This document shows positions 51,226 through 62,699 of a stretch of DNA of 64,000 nucleotides, in pieces; the first letter of the stretch is position 1, and each line of letters starts with the position of its first letter. The stretch lies in contig DATGMD010000029.1 of assembly GCA_035293805.1 (NCBI GenBank), positions 1-64,000 of the forward strand. The letters run 5' to 3'. Below the pieces are notes generated by a model that saw nothing but the letters and a program-made list of their open reading frames with translations, was not told the DNA's origin and searched no databases. The position numbers and the translations under genes are program-made. The stretch comes from JAJPHF01 sp035293805 (lineage in GTDB: Bacteria; Chloroflexota; UBA6077; JAJPHF01).

Positions 51226-51270
51226 GCGGGGTCGCCATTAATAAGGGAAGGATTAGGTGTCTCGGTCATG

Positions 51271-52914
51271 TTACGGCAGTGTGACAGCGGGGCCGGCGCG
51301 CGGCTCGGCACCTAGCAGGGGGGCGAGCGCCAGCGGCTCGAGCGCGAGCCGGTCGGGGCCGAACCGCGTTACGTAGGCGGCAGTGGCGCCGCGCGCGGCG
51401 GCCTCGATCTCGTCCAGGCTGGCCCACGCGCCGTGCGGGCCGTAGTGGGCGGGCCAGCCGCCGGGCAGGTCCGTCGTCGCCAACGACGCGACCGGCGCCG
51501 GCCCGGCGCCGTTCACGTGCAGGGCCTGGCCGAGCAGCACGTACTCCGGCACGAACGTGACGCCCGTATTGCCGAGCGGAAAGGCGGGCCAATCGGGCGC
51601 CTCCCAGGCGGGGAGGTTCACGAACAGCACCGTGCCGCCGACCGGCGCGGCGCTGGCCCTGGCGACCGCTGCGCGCAACAGGGCCGTGCCCTCGGCGTAC
51701 ATGGCGCGGCGCGGAGCGAGGAACGCCACGCTCTGCGCGACGGCCCACAGGCAGAGCGCGACGACGAGCGCGCGGCCCAGCAGGCGCGCATGTCCATGGC
51801 GCGGCACCAGCGCCGCTAGCCCGCCCCAGGCGAGCGCGATGCCGACACTCGGCAGGTAGTAGAGGCGGGCGCCGTCCTCGACGTACTGCCAGGGGAGCGT
51901 GGCCCAGACGGGCAGCGCGGTGACGGCGACCCAGCCCAGCGCGAGCGCGAGCCAGCCGAGCGCGCGGCGCCGCGCGTAGAGCGCCACCGCCCCCGGCAGG
52001 GCGAGCGCCGCTGCGCCGGCGACGGCCGCCTCCGGGCGGACGAGCAGCGCGGGCGGCGCCCACCGCCAGGCGATGGCGAGCGGCCAGAGGAGCGCCTGAA
52101 GGAACATCAAGCCGTTGCGGACGAGCGAGACGCCGTCGACGGCGAAGGCACGGGGCCACTTCGGGACGGCCACCCACCACAGCGCGAAGGCGCCCGCGAG
52201 CCCGAGGTAGAGGAGCGCGTAGGGGCGCGGGTGCGCCACCGCCCTCTGGCGCCAGAGCCACAGCTCCAGCCCCGCGACGAGCACGCCGAGCGTGACCGCG
52301 TACTCCTGGGTGAACAGCGCGAGGAGCCCACAGGCGAGTGAGACGCCGAGCCAGCCGACGGAGCGGCGGCAGCGCGCCTCGCGGTAGGTCAGCAGCGCGC
52401 CGAGCATGAGGGCCGTCACGAGTGGATGGAACAGGGCGCCCGCCCAGGGCACGACCTGGTAGTGGAACGGAAATGTCACAAAAAGCCCGGCGGCGACGAG
52501 GGCGGCGACCGCGCCCAGCCCCAGCGTGCGCGCCATTCGATACAGCAGCCAGGCGTTGAGCGCGTGCAGCAGCAGCGGCAGCAGGTGGAACCAGAAGGGG
52601 TCATAGCGGCCGAGTGCCGCGTGCATGGCCTTCCAGATGATGAAGGGGAGGGGCCGATAGTAGAAGGCGCCCTCGCCGGAGGTGAGCAGCGAGAGGACTG
52701 AGCGCTGCTCGCCGCGCGCCAGGTCGATGCCGTCGTCGTACATGAACGCATAGCCGAGCGCGTCGCCGTAGAGCGCCCAGACCGCGGCGAGCAGGGCGAC
52801 CGGGACCAGCGCGGCGCGCAGCCACGCGGCCGTCGTCGGGGCAGATGTGAGAGGCGCCGAGCGGAGGGCGGGGCGGCCGGCGGCCGACACGGCCCGAGGA
52901 GCTACACGCCGCAT
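51271..52914 (-). CDS. Polytopic GT-C-like membrane protein
   Basis: 547 aa with about ten membrane helices and a C-terminal soluble domain of roughly 140 residues. The first loop after helix 1 contains LGYAFMYDDGIDLARG, an acidic pair in the position used by GT-C glycosyltransferases (PMT/ArnT type), and FYYRPLPFIIWKAMHAALG follows as in that superfamily. It would use a lipid-linked sugar at the outer face of the membrane. It lies just upstream of the Fn3-like surface protein, in the same direction; glycosylation of that protein is a possibility only. Confidence 0.78.
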   Translation of the reverse strand: MRRVAPRAVSAAGRPALRSAPLTSAPTTAAWLRAALVPVALLAAVWALYGDALGYAFMYDDGIDLARGEQRSVLSLLTSGEGAFYYRPLPFIIWKAMHAALGRYDPFWFHLLPLLLHALNAWLLYRMARTLGLGAVAALVAAGLFVTFPFHYQVVPWAGALFHPLVTALMLGALLTYREARCRRSVGWLGVSLACGLLALFTQEYAVTLGVLVAGLELWLWRQRAVAHPRPYALLYLGLAGAFALWWVAVPKWPRAFAVDGVSLVRNGLMFLQALLWPLAIAWRWAPPALLVRPEAAVAGAAALALPGAVALYARRRALGWLALALGWVAVTALPVWATLPWQYVEDGARLYYLPSVGIALAWGGLAALVPRHGHARLLGRALVVALCLWAVAQSVAFLAPRRAMYAEGTALLRAAVARASAAPVGGTVLFVNLPAWEAPDWPAFPLGNTGVTFVPEYVLLGQALHVNGAGPAPVASLATTDLPGGWPAHYGPHGAWASLDEIEAAARGATAAYVTRFGPDRLALEPLALAPLLGAEPRAGPAVTLP

Positions 52915-53014
52915 GCTACTCCGTCCGCGCGCCCGGAGGGCCGCGCGGTCTGGCCGCCGGGGTGGTGTGATCGGGCGGCCTCGATTACAATAGGCGGGCT
53001 TGGGACCCGGCCCA

Positions 53015-53023
53015 TGCTACACT
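53015..53023 (+). promoter_or_regulatory. Extended -10 upstream of the SH3-glycosidase gene
   Basis: TGcTACACT with no matching -35. The predicted start is near 53030, about 100 bases before TTG 53133. Confidence 0.4.
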
Positions 53024-53132
53024 GCGCGCTCCGCCCGGCTCAAGCGCGTGCCGGCGTCTGGGTGGGAGCGCGCGGTCGCGCGGGCGCCGGGACGGACCGG
53101 CGATGGTCGGACCTGGGAGAGGGAGGGACGTC

Positions 53133-54866
53133 TTGGTACGGCGATGGAGCTTTCAACGGCTGGCGCTCGGGGTGGTGCTCCTGGCGGCAGCAGCAGGGCC
53201 GCTTGGCGCGCCCGATCGGACGATAGCGGCAGCCGCGGGGCTCGCGCCACACGGCGAGACGGCCTCGACGTTGGCCTCGGCCGCCCAGCAGGGTGGCGAT
53301 CTGTCCGTGGGCGCGAGCGTCCAGGTGCAGGGCACGGATGGCGATGGCTTGCGGGTGCGGGCCGCCCCGAGCCTGCAGGGCGACGTGGCGGCGGTGCTGG
53401 TCGAGGGCGCCCAGGTGGAGGTGCTGGATGGCCCGGTGACGGCGGACAGCGTCCGCTGGTATCGGGTGCGCTACGATCGGCAGGGCGGCAGCGGCTGGGT
53501 GTCTGGCCAGTACCTGGTCGCCGCGCCGGCGACTTCTGGTGATTCGGCTAGCGCCACGGCGGCGGGCGCCTCCACGGCGAGCGCGTCGGCCGGCGGCGCA
53601 CCGCCGCTAGCGGCCGCGCCGGGCGTGAGCAGCTTCGGCGCCCCGGTGGCGCCCAGCACGGTGACCGTGCCGGCCGTGCTGGCCGACGTGGGGGCCAGCG
53701 GCGATCCGGCCTCCGTGGCGGATCCGTCTGCCACGGGCGATCCCGCGGCGCTGGCGGCCGCGGGCGCCACGGCCGCAGGGCCGGGCCGCTACGTGCGGCT
53801 GGGCGCCTATCAGGCGAACAGCCCCGAGTACGGCATGAACATCTTTATCTGGGGCGAGGCGAACACCACGCAGCGCGACCTCGGCAAGCTGCGCGAGCTG
53901 AATTTCACCTGGCAGAAGACCCTGTTCCAGTGGCGCGAGATCGAGGGCGCGGGCAAAGGCATCTTCGACTGGCGCGAGGCCGATCGCGTCGTGTCCGCGT
54001 CCACGGCCGCGGGCATCAAGGTGCTCGCGCGTATCGACTTCCCGCCGTCCTGGGCCTGCCCGACGTGGGACAACCGCGGCAACGAGTGTGCGCCCGATCG
54101 CTTCGAGGACTATGCCGACTTCATTCGGGCGTTCACGACGCGATACGGCACCGGCTCGCCGATCGGCCGGGTCTACGGCATCGAGGTCTGGAACGAGCCG
54201 AACCTGGCGCGGGAGTGGGGCAACAAGCCGATCAACCAGGACCAGGCGGGCCAGTACGTGCGGCTGCTGCAGCTGGCGTATCAGGCGGCGAAGAGCGTGG
54301 ACCCGCAGATGACGATCGTGACGGCGGGGCTCACGCCGACGGGCACGCAGAACGACGACGCCCGGCCCGACGACCAGTACCTGCAGTGGATCTACGACGC
54401 CGGCGGGGCGCAGTGGTTCGACGTGCTGGGCGCGCACGGGGCCGGCTACAAGGCGCCGCCAGAGATGAGCCCTGACGATGTGGCCGCGGACCCCAGCTAC
54501 GGCGGGCATCCGAGCTTCAGCTTCCGGCGCGTGGAGCAGCTGCGGGACGTGATGGTGCGCAACGGCGACGACGCGAAGCAGGTCTGGCTGCTGGAGTTTG
54601 GCTGGACGTCGGATGAGGTACACCCCGCGTACGCTTGGCACCGGGTGACCGAGGACCAGAAGGCACAGTACATCGTGGGCGCGTACAAGTGGGCGCGCGA
54701 CAAGTGGTCGCCCTGGATCGGCGTGATGAACCTCTGGAACCTCTCCGCGCCGGGCTGGACGCGCGACAACGAAGAATACTGGTGGTCGATCACCAACCCC
54801 GACGGCACGCCCCGCCCGGCCTACAACGCGCTCCTCAACGCCCGCCAGAACGGCACCCTGCCGTAA
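53133..54866 (+). CDS. Secreted SH3-domain glycosidase-like protein
   Basis: 577 aa. A TTG start with GGAGGG 5 bases upstream is followed by a signal peptide (to about residue 34). A bacterial SH3 domain spans residues 58-130 (GLRVRAAPSLQGDVAAVLVEG...GWVSGQYLV), then an Ala/Ser/Thr/Gly linker and a TIM-barrel glycosidase-like domain (230-577). Probable acid/base is Glu355 (VWNEPN) and nucleophile Glu488 (LLEFGWT), the clan GH-A layout seen in GH5/GH39 enzymes. The SH3 domain may bind the cell wall. The downstream gene encodes a paralogous catalytic domain. Confidence 0.87.
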   Translation: MVRRWSFQRLALGVVLLAAAAGPLGAPDRTIAAAAGLAPHGETASTLASAAQQGGDLSVGASVQVQGTDGDGLRVRAAPSLQGDVAAVLVEGAQVEVLDGPVTADSVRWYRVRYDRQGGSGWVSGQYLVAAPATSGDSASATAAGASTASASAGGAPPLAAAPGVSSFGAPVAPSTVTVPAVLADVGASGDPASVADPSATGDPAALAAAGATAAGPGRYVRLGAYQANSPEYGMNIFIWGEANTTQRDLGKLRELNFTWQKTLFQWREIEGAGKGIFDWREADRVVSASTAAGIKVLARIDFPPSWACPTWDNRGNECAPDRFEDYADFIRAFTTRYGTGSPIGRVYGIEVWNEPNLAREWGNKPINQDQAGQYVRLLQLAYQAAKSVDPQMTIVTAGLTPTGTQNDDARPDDQYLQWIYDAGGAQWFDVLGAHGAGYKAPPEMSPDDVAADPSYGGHPSFSFRRVEQLRDVMVRNGDDAKQVWLLEFGWTSDEVHPAYAWHRVTEDQKAQYIVGAYKWARDKWSPWIGVMNLWNLSAPGWTRDNEEYWWSITNPDGTPRPAYNALLNARQNGTLP

Positions 54867-55047
54867 CGCGTGGCGCTCGCATGACGGGCGCAGCCGTTAG
54901 GCGGCCCGCCACCGGGGCCCGGGGCCGGGAGGCCTCGGGTCTTGGGACGCGACGGCGGCGGGCTCCGTGCAGCGCGGCCCGAAATGGCGGCGTGACACGT
55001 GGCGGAGCGGCTAGACTTGCGGGTGTAACTCCACGTGGGGCACTGCT

Positions 55048-56193
55048 GTGACGATCAGGTCGCTTGCGCGCCGGCTTCTCCCGCGTCTCGTCCTCCTCAG
55101 CCTGGCCCTGAGCACCGCCGCGTGCGGCAGCCTGCCGTTCTTCAAGAGCGGCCCCGGCGACGCCAAGGGCGTGGGCGTGCAAGCGCACCTCTGGGGCTAT
55201 CCCGACACGACCGACCGTGACCTGGGCCTGGCGCGCGACGCGGGCTTCACCTGGGTAAAAGTGAACTTCCCGTGGGCGTACATGGAGGGCGACGCCAAGG
55301 GCCGCTTCGAATGGAACGAGCCCGACCGCATCGTGGACGCGGTGCAGCGAGCGAACCTGAAGCTCATTGCCCGTGTGGGGATGCAGCCCGCCTGGGCGCG
55401 CAGCGATCGGGTGTTCCCCGAGGTCGGGCCACCGGACCGCATGGCTGACTGGGGCGATTTTCTCTACGCCCTCAGCCAGCGCTACAAGGGGCGAATTGCG
55501 GGCTACGAGATCTGGAACGAGCCGAACCTGGCGCGCGAGTGGGGAAACCAGCCGCCCAGCGCGGCCGACTACGTGAAGCTGCTGCGCATCGCCAACCTGG
55601 CGATTCGCAAGGGCGACCCGGACGCGCTGATCATCAGCGGCGGCCTGTCGCCCACGACGGACATGAGCGACCGAGCGCGGGCGGACACCGTGTACTTGCA
55701 GGAGATGTACGCCGCCGGGGCGAAAGGGCTGTTCGACCTGCTGGGGGTCCACGCGGCGGGCTTCAAGGCGCCGCCGGAGATGGACCCGGGCGAGGTGGCC
55801 AAGAACCCCGAGCTGACCAATCACGATCCCAGCCCCGAGGAGCTGCGCCGCGCGTACTCCTTCCGCCACGTCGAGGACCTGCGGAAGATCATGGAGGAGA
55901 ACGACGACGGCGCCCACCACATCGCCATCCTGGAGATGGGCTGGACGAGCGACCCGCGGCCCGACTCGCCGTACAAGTGGCACGCGGTGACCGAGGACGA
56001 GAAGGCCAACTACCTCGCGCGAGCCGTGCAATACGCGCAGGAGCACTGGAAGCCGTGGCTCGGTCCGATGATCATCTGGACGCTCGCCGACCCGTCCTGG
56101 AAGGCGGACCAGGAGCAGACCTACTGGGCGATCACCAGCCCGGATGGGACGCCGCGCCCCGCCTACGATGCGCTGAAGCGCCTCCTCAAGTAG
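55048..56193 (+). CDS. Glycosidase-like lipoprotein, paralogue of the preceding gene
   Basis: 381 aa. A lipobox (STAAC, Cys26) ends the signal peptide; a TIM-barrel domain follows directly, without SH3 domain. Probable acid/base Glu158 (IWNEPNLAREWGN) and nucleophile Glu296 (ILEMGWTSD). These regions are almost identical in pattern to the previous gene, including HGAGYKAPPEM / HAAGFKAPPEM, so the two arose by tandem duplication and then diverged in targeting. The GTG 55048 start has only a weak ribosome site. The substrate is unknown. Confidence 0.87.
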   Translation: MTIRSLARRLLPRLVLLSLALSTAACGSLPFFKSGPGDAKGVGVQAHLWGYPDTTDRDLGLARDAGFTWVKVNFPWAYMEGDAKGRFEWNEPDRIVDAVQRANLKLIARVGMQPAWARSDRVFPEVGPPDRMADWGDFLYALSQRYKGRIAGYEIWNEPNLAREWGNQPPSAADYVKLLRIANLAIRKGDPDALIISGGLSPTTDMSDRARADTVYLQEMYAAGAKGLFDLLGVHAAGFKAPPEMDPGEVAKNPELTNHDPSPEELRRAYSFRHVEDLRKIMEENDDGAHHIAILEMGWTSDPRPDSPYKWHAVTEDEKANYLARAVQYAQEHWKPWLGPMIIWTLADPSWKADQEQTYWAITSPDGTPRPAYDALKRLLK

Positions 56194-56210
56194 CCGCCCG
56201 CGCGGGGCCG

Positions 56211-56250
56211 CGCCCTCACCCCCAGCCCCTCTCCCAGGGGGAGAGGGGGG
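56211..56250. repeat. Family A interspersed repeat
   Basis: cgccctcacccccagcccct followed by ctcccagggggagagggggg, the same hairpin core seen at 1970, 24743, 39499 and 44411. A reverse partial copy (gggtgagggcg) lies at 56306-56316. Confidence 0.65.
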
Positions 56251-56422
56251 TAGGCTGCGCCGCTCCGTGGGAAGGCCAGTGACGCTCGCTTTATTCTGGG
56301 CCCCCGGGTGAGGGCGGACGAGGCCCGGTGATCCGGTAATATTCGCCGCGCGTATCTCTCGTGACGCGTGCTGGACGGCGCGGCCGCCGGCGGCGATCTC
56401 GACGCGAGAGGAGTCTAGGACG

Positions 56423-56764
56423 ATGGGTACGATAGCGGTGGCGTTCCCGGTTCTGCCCGGCAAGTCGGAAGACGGGCGGCGCTTCGCCCAGGAGGCAACC
56501 GAGCGGCAGCGCGAGACCAGCGAGTCGTTCCGGCGCATGGGCATCACGCGCGAGTCGTGGTACCTGCAGTCTACGCCACAGGGCGACCTGGTCATCGTCT
56601 ACATGGAAGCCGACGATCCCCTGAAGGCCTTCCAGGCCTGGGCGGCATCCACCGATCCCTACGACCAATGGTTCAAGCAGCGGGCGGCCTCGGTTTGTGG
56701 CATCGACTTCAACCAGCCGCTGCCGGCGCTGCCCGAGCAGGTCTTCCATTGGGCGGCCGGCTAG
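56423..56764 (+). CDS. Small hypothetical protein, possible alpha/beta-barrel
   Basis: 113 aa, cytosolic: MGTIAVAFPVLPGKSEDGRRFAQEATERQRETSESFRRMGITRESWYLQSTPQGDLVIVYMEADDPLKAF. The strand-helix order resembles dimeric ferredoxin-like barrels (ABM/DUF family), but no catalytic residue set is recognised. AGGAGTCTAGGA precedes ATG 56423. It may be co-transcribed with the SDR gene 28 bases downstream. Confidence 0.72.
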   Translation: MGTIAVAFPVLPGKSEDGRRFAQEATERQRETSESFRRMGITRESWYLQSTPQGDLVIVYMEADDPLKAFQAWAASTDPYDQWFKQRAASVCGIDFNQPLPALPEQVFHWAAG

Positions 56765-56792
56765 CGGCCGCACCGAGCGCCGGGGAGGAGCC

Positions 56793-57539
56793 GTGGAGCT
56801 GTACGGGAAGCGGGCGATCGTGACGGGCGGTGGCAACGGGATCGGCAAGGCGTCGGCGCTGCGCCTGGCCGGCGAGGGCGCGGCGGTGGCGGTGGTTGAC
56901 CGCGACGAAGCGGCGGCGGCTGTCACGGTCGCGGCGATCGAGCAGGCGGGGGGCCGCGCGCTCGCGCTGCGCGCTAACGTTACACGGCGCGGCGAGGTCG
57001 ACGCGATGGTGGAGCGAGTACGAGCCGCCTGGGGCGGCGTGGACGTGCTCCTGAACAACGCCGGCGGATCGCTCACCAGCCACTTCCTCGACCTCGACGA
57101 GGACGAGTGGGACCAGGTCGTCGACCTCAACCTCAAGGCCGCGTACCTGTGCTCGCGGCCGGTCGCGCGCCTCATGGTGGAGCAGCGCGCGGGCCGCATC
57201 GTGAACGTGACGTCGAACTATGGGGTGACGGGCTCCGCTGTGCGGGCCCACTATTCGGCGGCGAAGGCCGGCATCATCGGACTCACGAAGGCGATGGCGC
57301 TGGAGCTGGCGCCGTACGGGATCACGGTGAACGCGGTCGGGCCGGGGCCGACGGCGACCGAGCGCGTGCGCGGCAAGTACACGGCTGAGGAGTGGGCCGA
57401 GCGCGGGCGCGGCATCCCGATGGGCCGCTGTGGCGAGCCGGAGGACATCGCGGAGGCCGTGGTCTTTCTCGCGAGCGACCGCGCCCGCTACATCACGGGC
57501 CAGACGCTGCACGTCAACGGCGGGCTGGTCATGCCGTGA
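56793..57539 (+). CDS. Short-chain dehydrogenase/reductase
   Basis: 248 aa, classical SDR. Cofactor motif TGGGNGIG, NNAGG, catalytic YSAAK (with the preceding Ser in NVTSNYG) and a C-terminal GQTLHVNGGLVMP. The acidic residue after the second beta strand (VVDRDEA) suggests NAD(H) preference. GGGGAGGAG lies 2-3 bases before GTG 56793. The substrate is unknown. Confidence 0.93.
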   Translation: MELYGKRAIVTGGGNGIGKASALRLAGEGAAVAVVDRDEAAAAVTVAAIEQAGGRALALRANVTRRGEVDAMVERVRAAWGGVDVLLNNAGGSLTSHFLDLDEDEWDQVVDLNLKAAYLCSRPVARLMVEQRAGRIVNVTSNYGVTGSAVRAHYSAAKAGIIGLTKAMALELAPYGITVNAVGPGPTATERVRGKYTAEEWAERGRGIPMGRCGEPEDIAEAVVFLASDRARYITGQTLHVNGGLVMP

Positions 57540-57578
57540 GGAGCGCTGAGTGCTGGGTGCGGAGTGGAACGGCGGGAA

Positions 57579-58016
57579 TTAGGACTCGTCGCTCAGCACT
57601 GGGCGCTCCATGCGCTGGTGCCAGATGCCGGCGTCGAGGAAGTGGGGGCCACCGGCGACGAAGCCGAAGCGGGCGTAGAAGGGCCGGGCGTGCAGCTGGG
57701 CGGCCAGGTGGACCGAACGGAGGCCGCGCGCGGCGGCCTCGGCCAGCAGCGCACGTAGCAGCGCGCTGCCCACACCCGCGCCGCGCGCCGCCGGCAGGAC
57801 GGCCATCCGGCCGATGCGGCCGCTATCGCCCTCGATCACCAGGCGGCCCGTCCCAACCGGCCGGTCGTCGAGCCAGGCCAGGACGTGGAAGGCATCGCGG
57901 TCGTGCTCGTCTAGCTCCTCCTCGAACGGCACGCGCTGCTCGTCGACGAACACGGCGAGACGGATGGCGCAGGCCCGCGCCCAGTCGGCCGGCGACGTGA
58001 CGGGCTGGCAGCGCAC
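57579..58016 (-). CDS. GNAT N-acetyltransferase coupled to argH
   Basis: 145 aa. Acetyl-CoA site RMAVLPAARGAGVGSALLRALL (Q/R-x2-G-x-G/A motif) and the region FVDEQRVPFEEELDEHD place it near ElaA/YjcF-type GNATs. GTG 58016 begins 2 bases after the argH stop, so it should be translated with argH. Some bacteria fuse an N-acetylglutamate synthase domain to ArgH; this separate GNAT could play a similar role, but that is inference. Confidence 0.82.
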   Translation of the reverse strand: MRCQPVTSPADWARACAIRLAVFVDEQRVPFEEELDEHDRDAFHVLAWLDDRPVGTGRLVIEGDSGRIGRMAVLPAARGAGVGSALLRALLAEAAARGLRSVHLAAQLHARPFYARFGFVAGGPHFLDAGIWHQRMERPVLSDES

Positions 58017-58018
58017 GC

Positions 58019-60774
<2,756 letters not shown>

Positions 60775-61089
60775 AGGGCACCTTCCGCATGCTGGGGGAG
60801 CGCGCCAGCCGAGGGCCATCCGACGCCATACGGCCCCCGCCGGCACTCTCTTACCATAGGCTATCGGGCGGGGCGCACGCCAGCAGGAATGCCCGGCCCT
60901 TGGCCCCCATCCTGGGGAGAGGTGGGGGACACCCCCACACCCCCGGTGAAGAGGGAGAGGAGGAGCAGGTTGGGGAGATACCCGCAAACCCCCGGCAGGG
61001 GAGCGCCCCTGCACCCCCGGGGAGAAGCTCGGGGGGGGCGCCCCCCGGCACGGGGGCCCTCTGCACCCCTGGTGTGCCCGCTCGGGATG
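60775..61089. repeat. G/C-tract repeat region between rpoN and argG
   Basis: A gene-free 315-bp stretch, mostly runs of G or C. It contains stacked inverted repeats: gggggacacccccacacccccg, cccccggcaggggagcgcccctgc, and gggggggcgccccccgg. It resembles dispersed G-rich elements of Chloroflexota genomes. Promoter elements for argG are not clear; a weak TATGGTA on the minus strand near 60860 is the best candidate. Confidence 0.5.
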
Positions 61090-62493
61090 TTAGCGGAGGG
61101 AGGAGGGGAGGATGTTGAGCTGCATGCGGTACTTGGCGACTGTGCGGCGGGCGATGTTGATGCCGCTCTCGCGCAGGCGGTCGGCGATCTCGGCGTCGGT
61201 GAGCGGCCGGTTCTCGCGCTCCACGAACTCCTTGATTACGTCCTTGATGCTGAGCGACGGGGTGAAGAAGTGGCTGAAGGGGATGACCTCGCCGCTGGGC
61301 AGCATGACGTACTTGCCGGCCGTGGCGCGGCTCACGGTGGACTCGTGGATGCCTAGCTCCTCGGCGATGGCGGCGCGGCTGAGCGGCTTCAGGTGCCGCA
61401 CGCCCTCAGCCAGGAACTCGCGCTGCCGACCGACCAGACAGCGCGAGATGTTGTGGAGCGTCTGGCGGCGCTGGTTGATGTTGGCGATGAACAGCTTGGC
61501 GCGGCTTACGTACTGCTGGACGTGCTTGCGGTCGTCGGTGTTCAGCGCCGCGGTGCCGTCGCTCGGGTTGCCGAGCTGGGCGTACATCGGGTTGATGCGC
61601 AGGAAGAAGCGCCGCGACTCGACCACGTCGATCTCGAAGTCGTCTTCCTTGCGGCTGATGATGACGTCGGGCAGGATGTACATCGAGCGGGTGTCGCGGT
61701 CGCGATCGTTGGTGGGCGAGAAGCCGTGCCCGGGGTGCGGGTTGAGCTTGGCCTTGACGAAGTTCCAGACGGCGGCGACCGCGTCGGTGGAGATGTGCAG
61801 TTCGTGGGCGATCTTGCCGAACTTGTGCTCACCGAGGTCGAACAGGTGCTCGTCGATGATCTCGCGCGCGTGCGGCTGCTCGATGCCGTTGCGGGCCAGG
61901 TAGTCGAGCTGCAAGAGGAGGCACTCGCGCAGGTTGCGGGCGCCGACGCCGATGGGCTCCAGGCCCTGCAGGACGCTCAGAACGTGCCGCACACGACGCA
62001 CGTCCACTTCCAGCTCGTAGGCCGCCTCGTCCACCGTACACGACAGGTAGCCTTTGTCGTCGAGGCTGCCCACCAGGTACTCGGCGATCGGGATGTCTTC
62101 GTCGTCCAGCAGGGTGCCCAGCTCTGACAGCAGGACCTCCGCCAGGGTCTGCTCGGATGCCACCTGTGTAAGCGGATCGAAGTCGTCGTCGCCGGCGCTT
62201 TGCTGCGGCTGCAGGTTCTCCTCGTAGGTGACCTCGCCGCTGCGCGGGAGCACGTCGTCGGACTTCTGGCGCTGCAAACAGCGAGGACAGACGCTGCCCT
62301 GCAGCTCGGTCCCGCACACGGGGCAGGTGGGGATGTCGACGAGCTCTAGCGCCGGGTTGTCGTTCAGCTCCTCGTTAATCGCCTGCTGCAGCTCGAGCGA
62401 CGACAGCTCCAGAATGTAGTTGGCCGCGACCAGCCGCGGCGAGACCTTGACGGTCTGGAGAAGACTTGTGTCCTGGCTAAGGTCGAGTTCCAT
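61090..62493 (-). CDS. rpoN: RNA polymerase sigma-54 factor with a zinc-ribbon insertion
   Basis: 467 aa. Region I is glutamine- and leucine-rich (SLLQTVKVSPRLVAANYILELSSLELQQAINEEL). Directly after it, residues 57-72 carry CPVC and CPRC, a probable zinc ribbon not found in typical RpoN. The core-binding domain, the helix-turn-helix (SRAAIAEELGIHESTVSRATAGKYV) and the RpoN box ARRTVAKYR (448-456) are intact, so it should recognise -24/-12 promoters. The minus-strand promoter is described at 62537-62564. A sigma-54 activator gene begins beyond the right edge nearby. Confidence 0.95.
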   Translation of the reverse strand: MELDLSQDTSLLQTVKVSPRLVAANYILELSSLELQQAINEELNDNPALELVDIPTCPVCGTELQGSVCPRCLQRQKSDDVLPRSGEVTYEENLQPQQSAGDDDFDPLTQVASEQTLAEVLLSELGTLLDDEDIPIAEYLVGSLDDKGYLSCTVDEAAYELEVDVRRVRHVLSVLQGLEPIGVGARNLRECLLLQLDYLARNGIEQPHAREIIDEHLFDLGEHKFGKIAHELHISTDAVAAVWNFVKAKLNPHPGHGFSPTNDRDRDTRSMYILPDVIISRKEDDFEIDVVESRRFFLRINPMYAQLGNPSDGTAALNTDDRKHVQQYVSRAKLFIANINQRRQTLHNISRCLVGRQREFLAEGVRHLKPLSRAAIAEELGIHESTVSRATAGKYVMLPSGEVIPFSHFFTPSLSIKDVIKEFVERENRPLTDAEIADRLRESGINIARRTVAKYRMQLNILPSSLR

Positions 62494-62536
62494 GAAGGGG
62501 CCTCTCCGCGGCGCGAGGTAGCGCGGCTAGCGCGCC

Positions 62537-62564
62537 CATATAGCAAGATTTGTGCCGGACACAA
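62537..62564 (-). promoter_or_regulatory. rpoN promoter with palindrome over the -35
   Basis: On the minus strand TTGTGT (62564-62559), a 16-base spacer and TATATG (62542-62537). The -35 lies in TTGTG-N5-CACAA (62550-62564), a perfect inverted repeat that may bind a regulator. Confidence 0.5.
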
Positions 62565-62699
62565 GGTACGCAACTTCCGTGCCATCGCCCGCCAGGACGA
62601 GTTGCTGAGCTCCTCGGGCGGGCCGCCGCGTGGTGAGCGCGGGCACCCGCGTGCTAATAGTGCAAGGAAGAGACTGGTAGAGCAGCGGGAGGCAGAACG

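Noticed and set aside
60851..61066. 71-codon frame in the G-rich spacer before argG
   Set aside because: It is made only of the repeat sequence and has no ribosome site. Such frames are often over-called in G-rich repeats.
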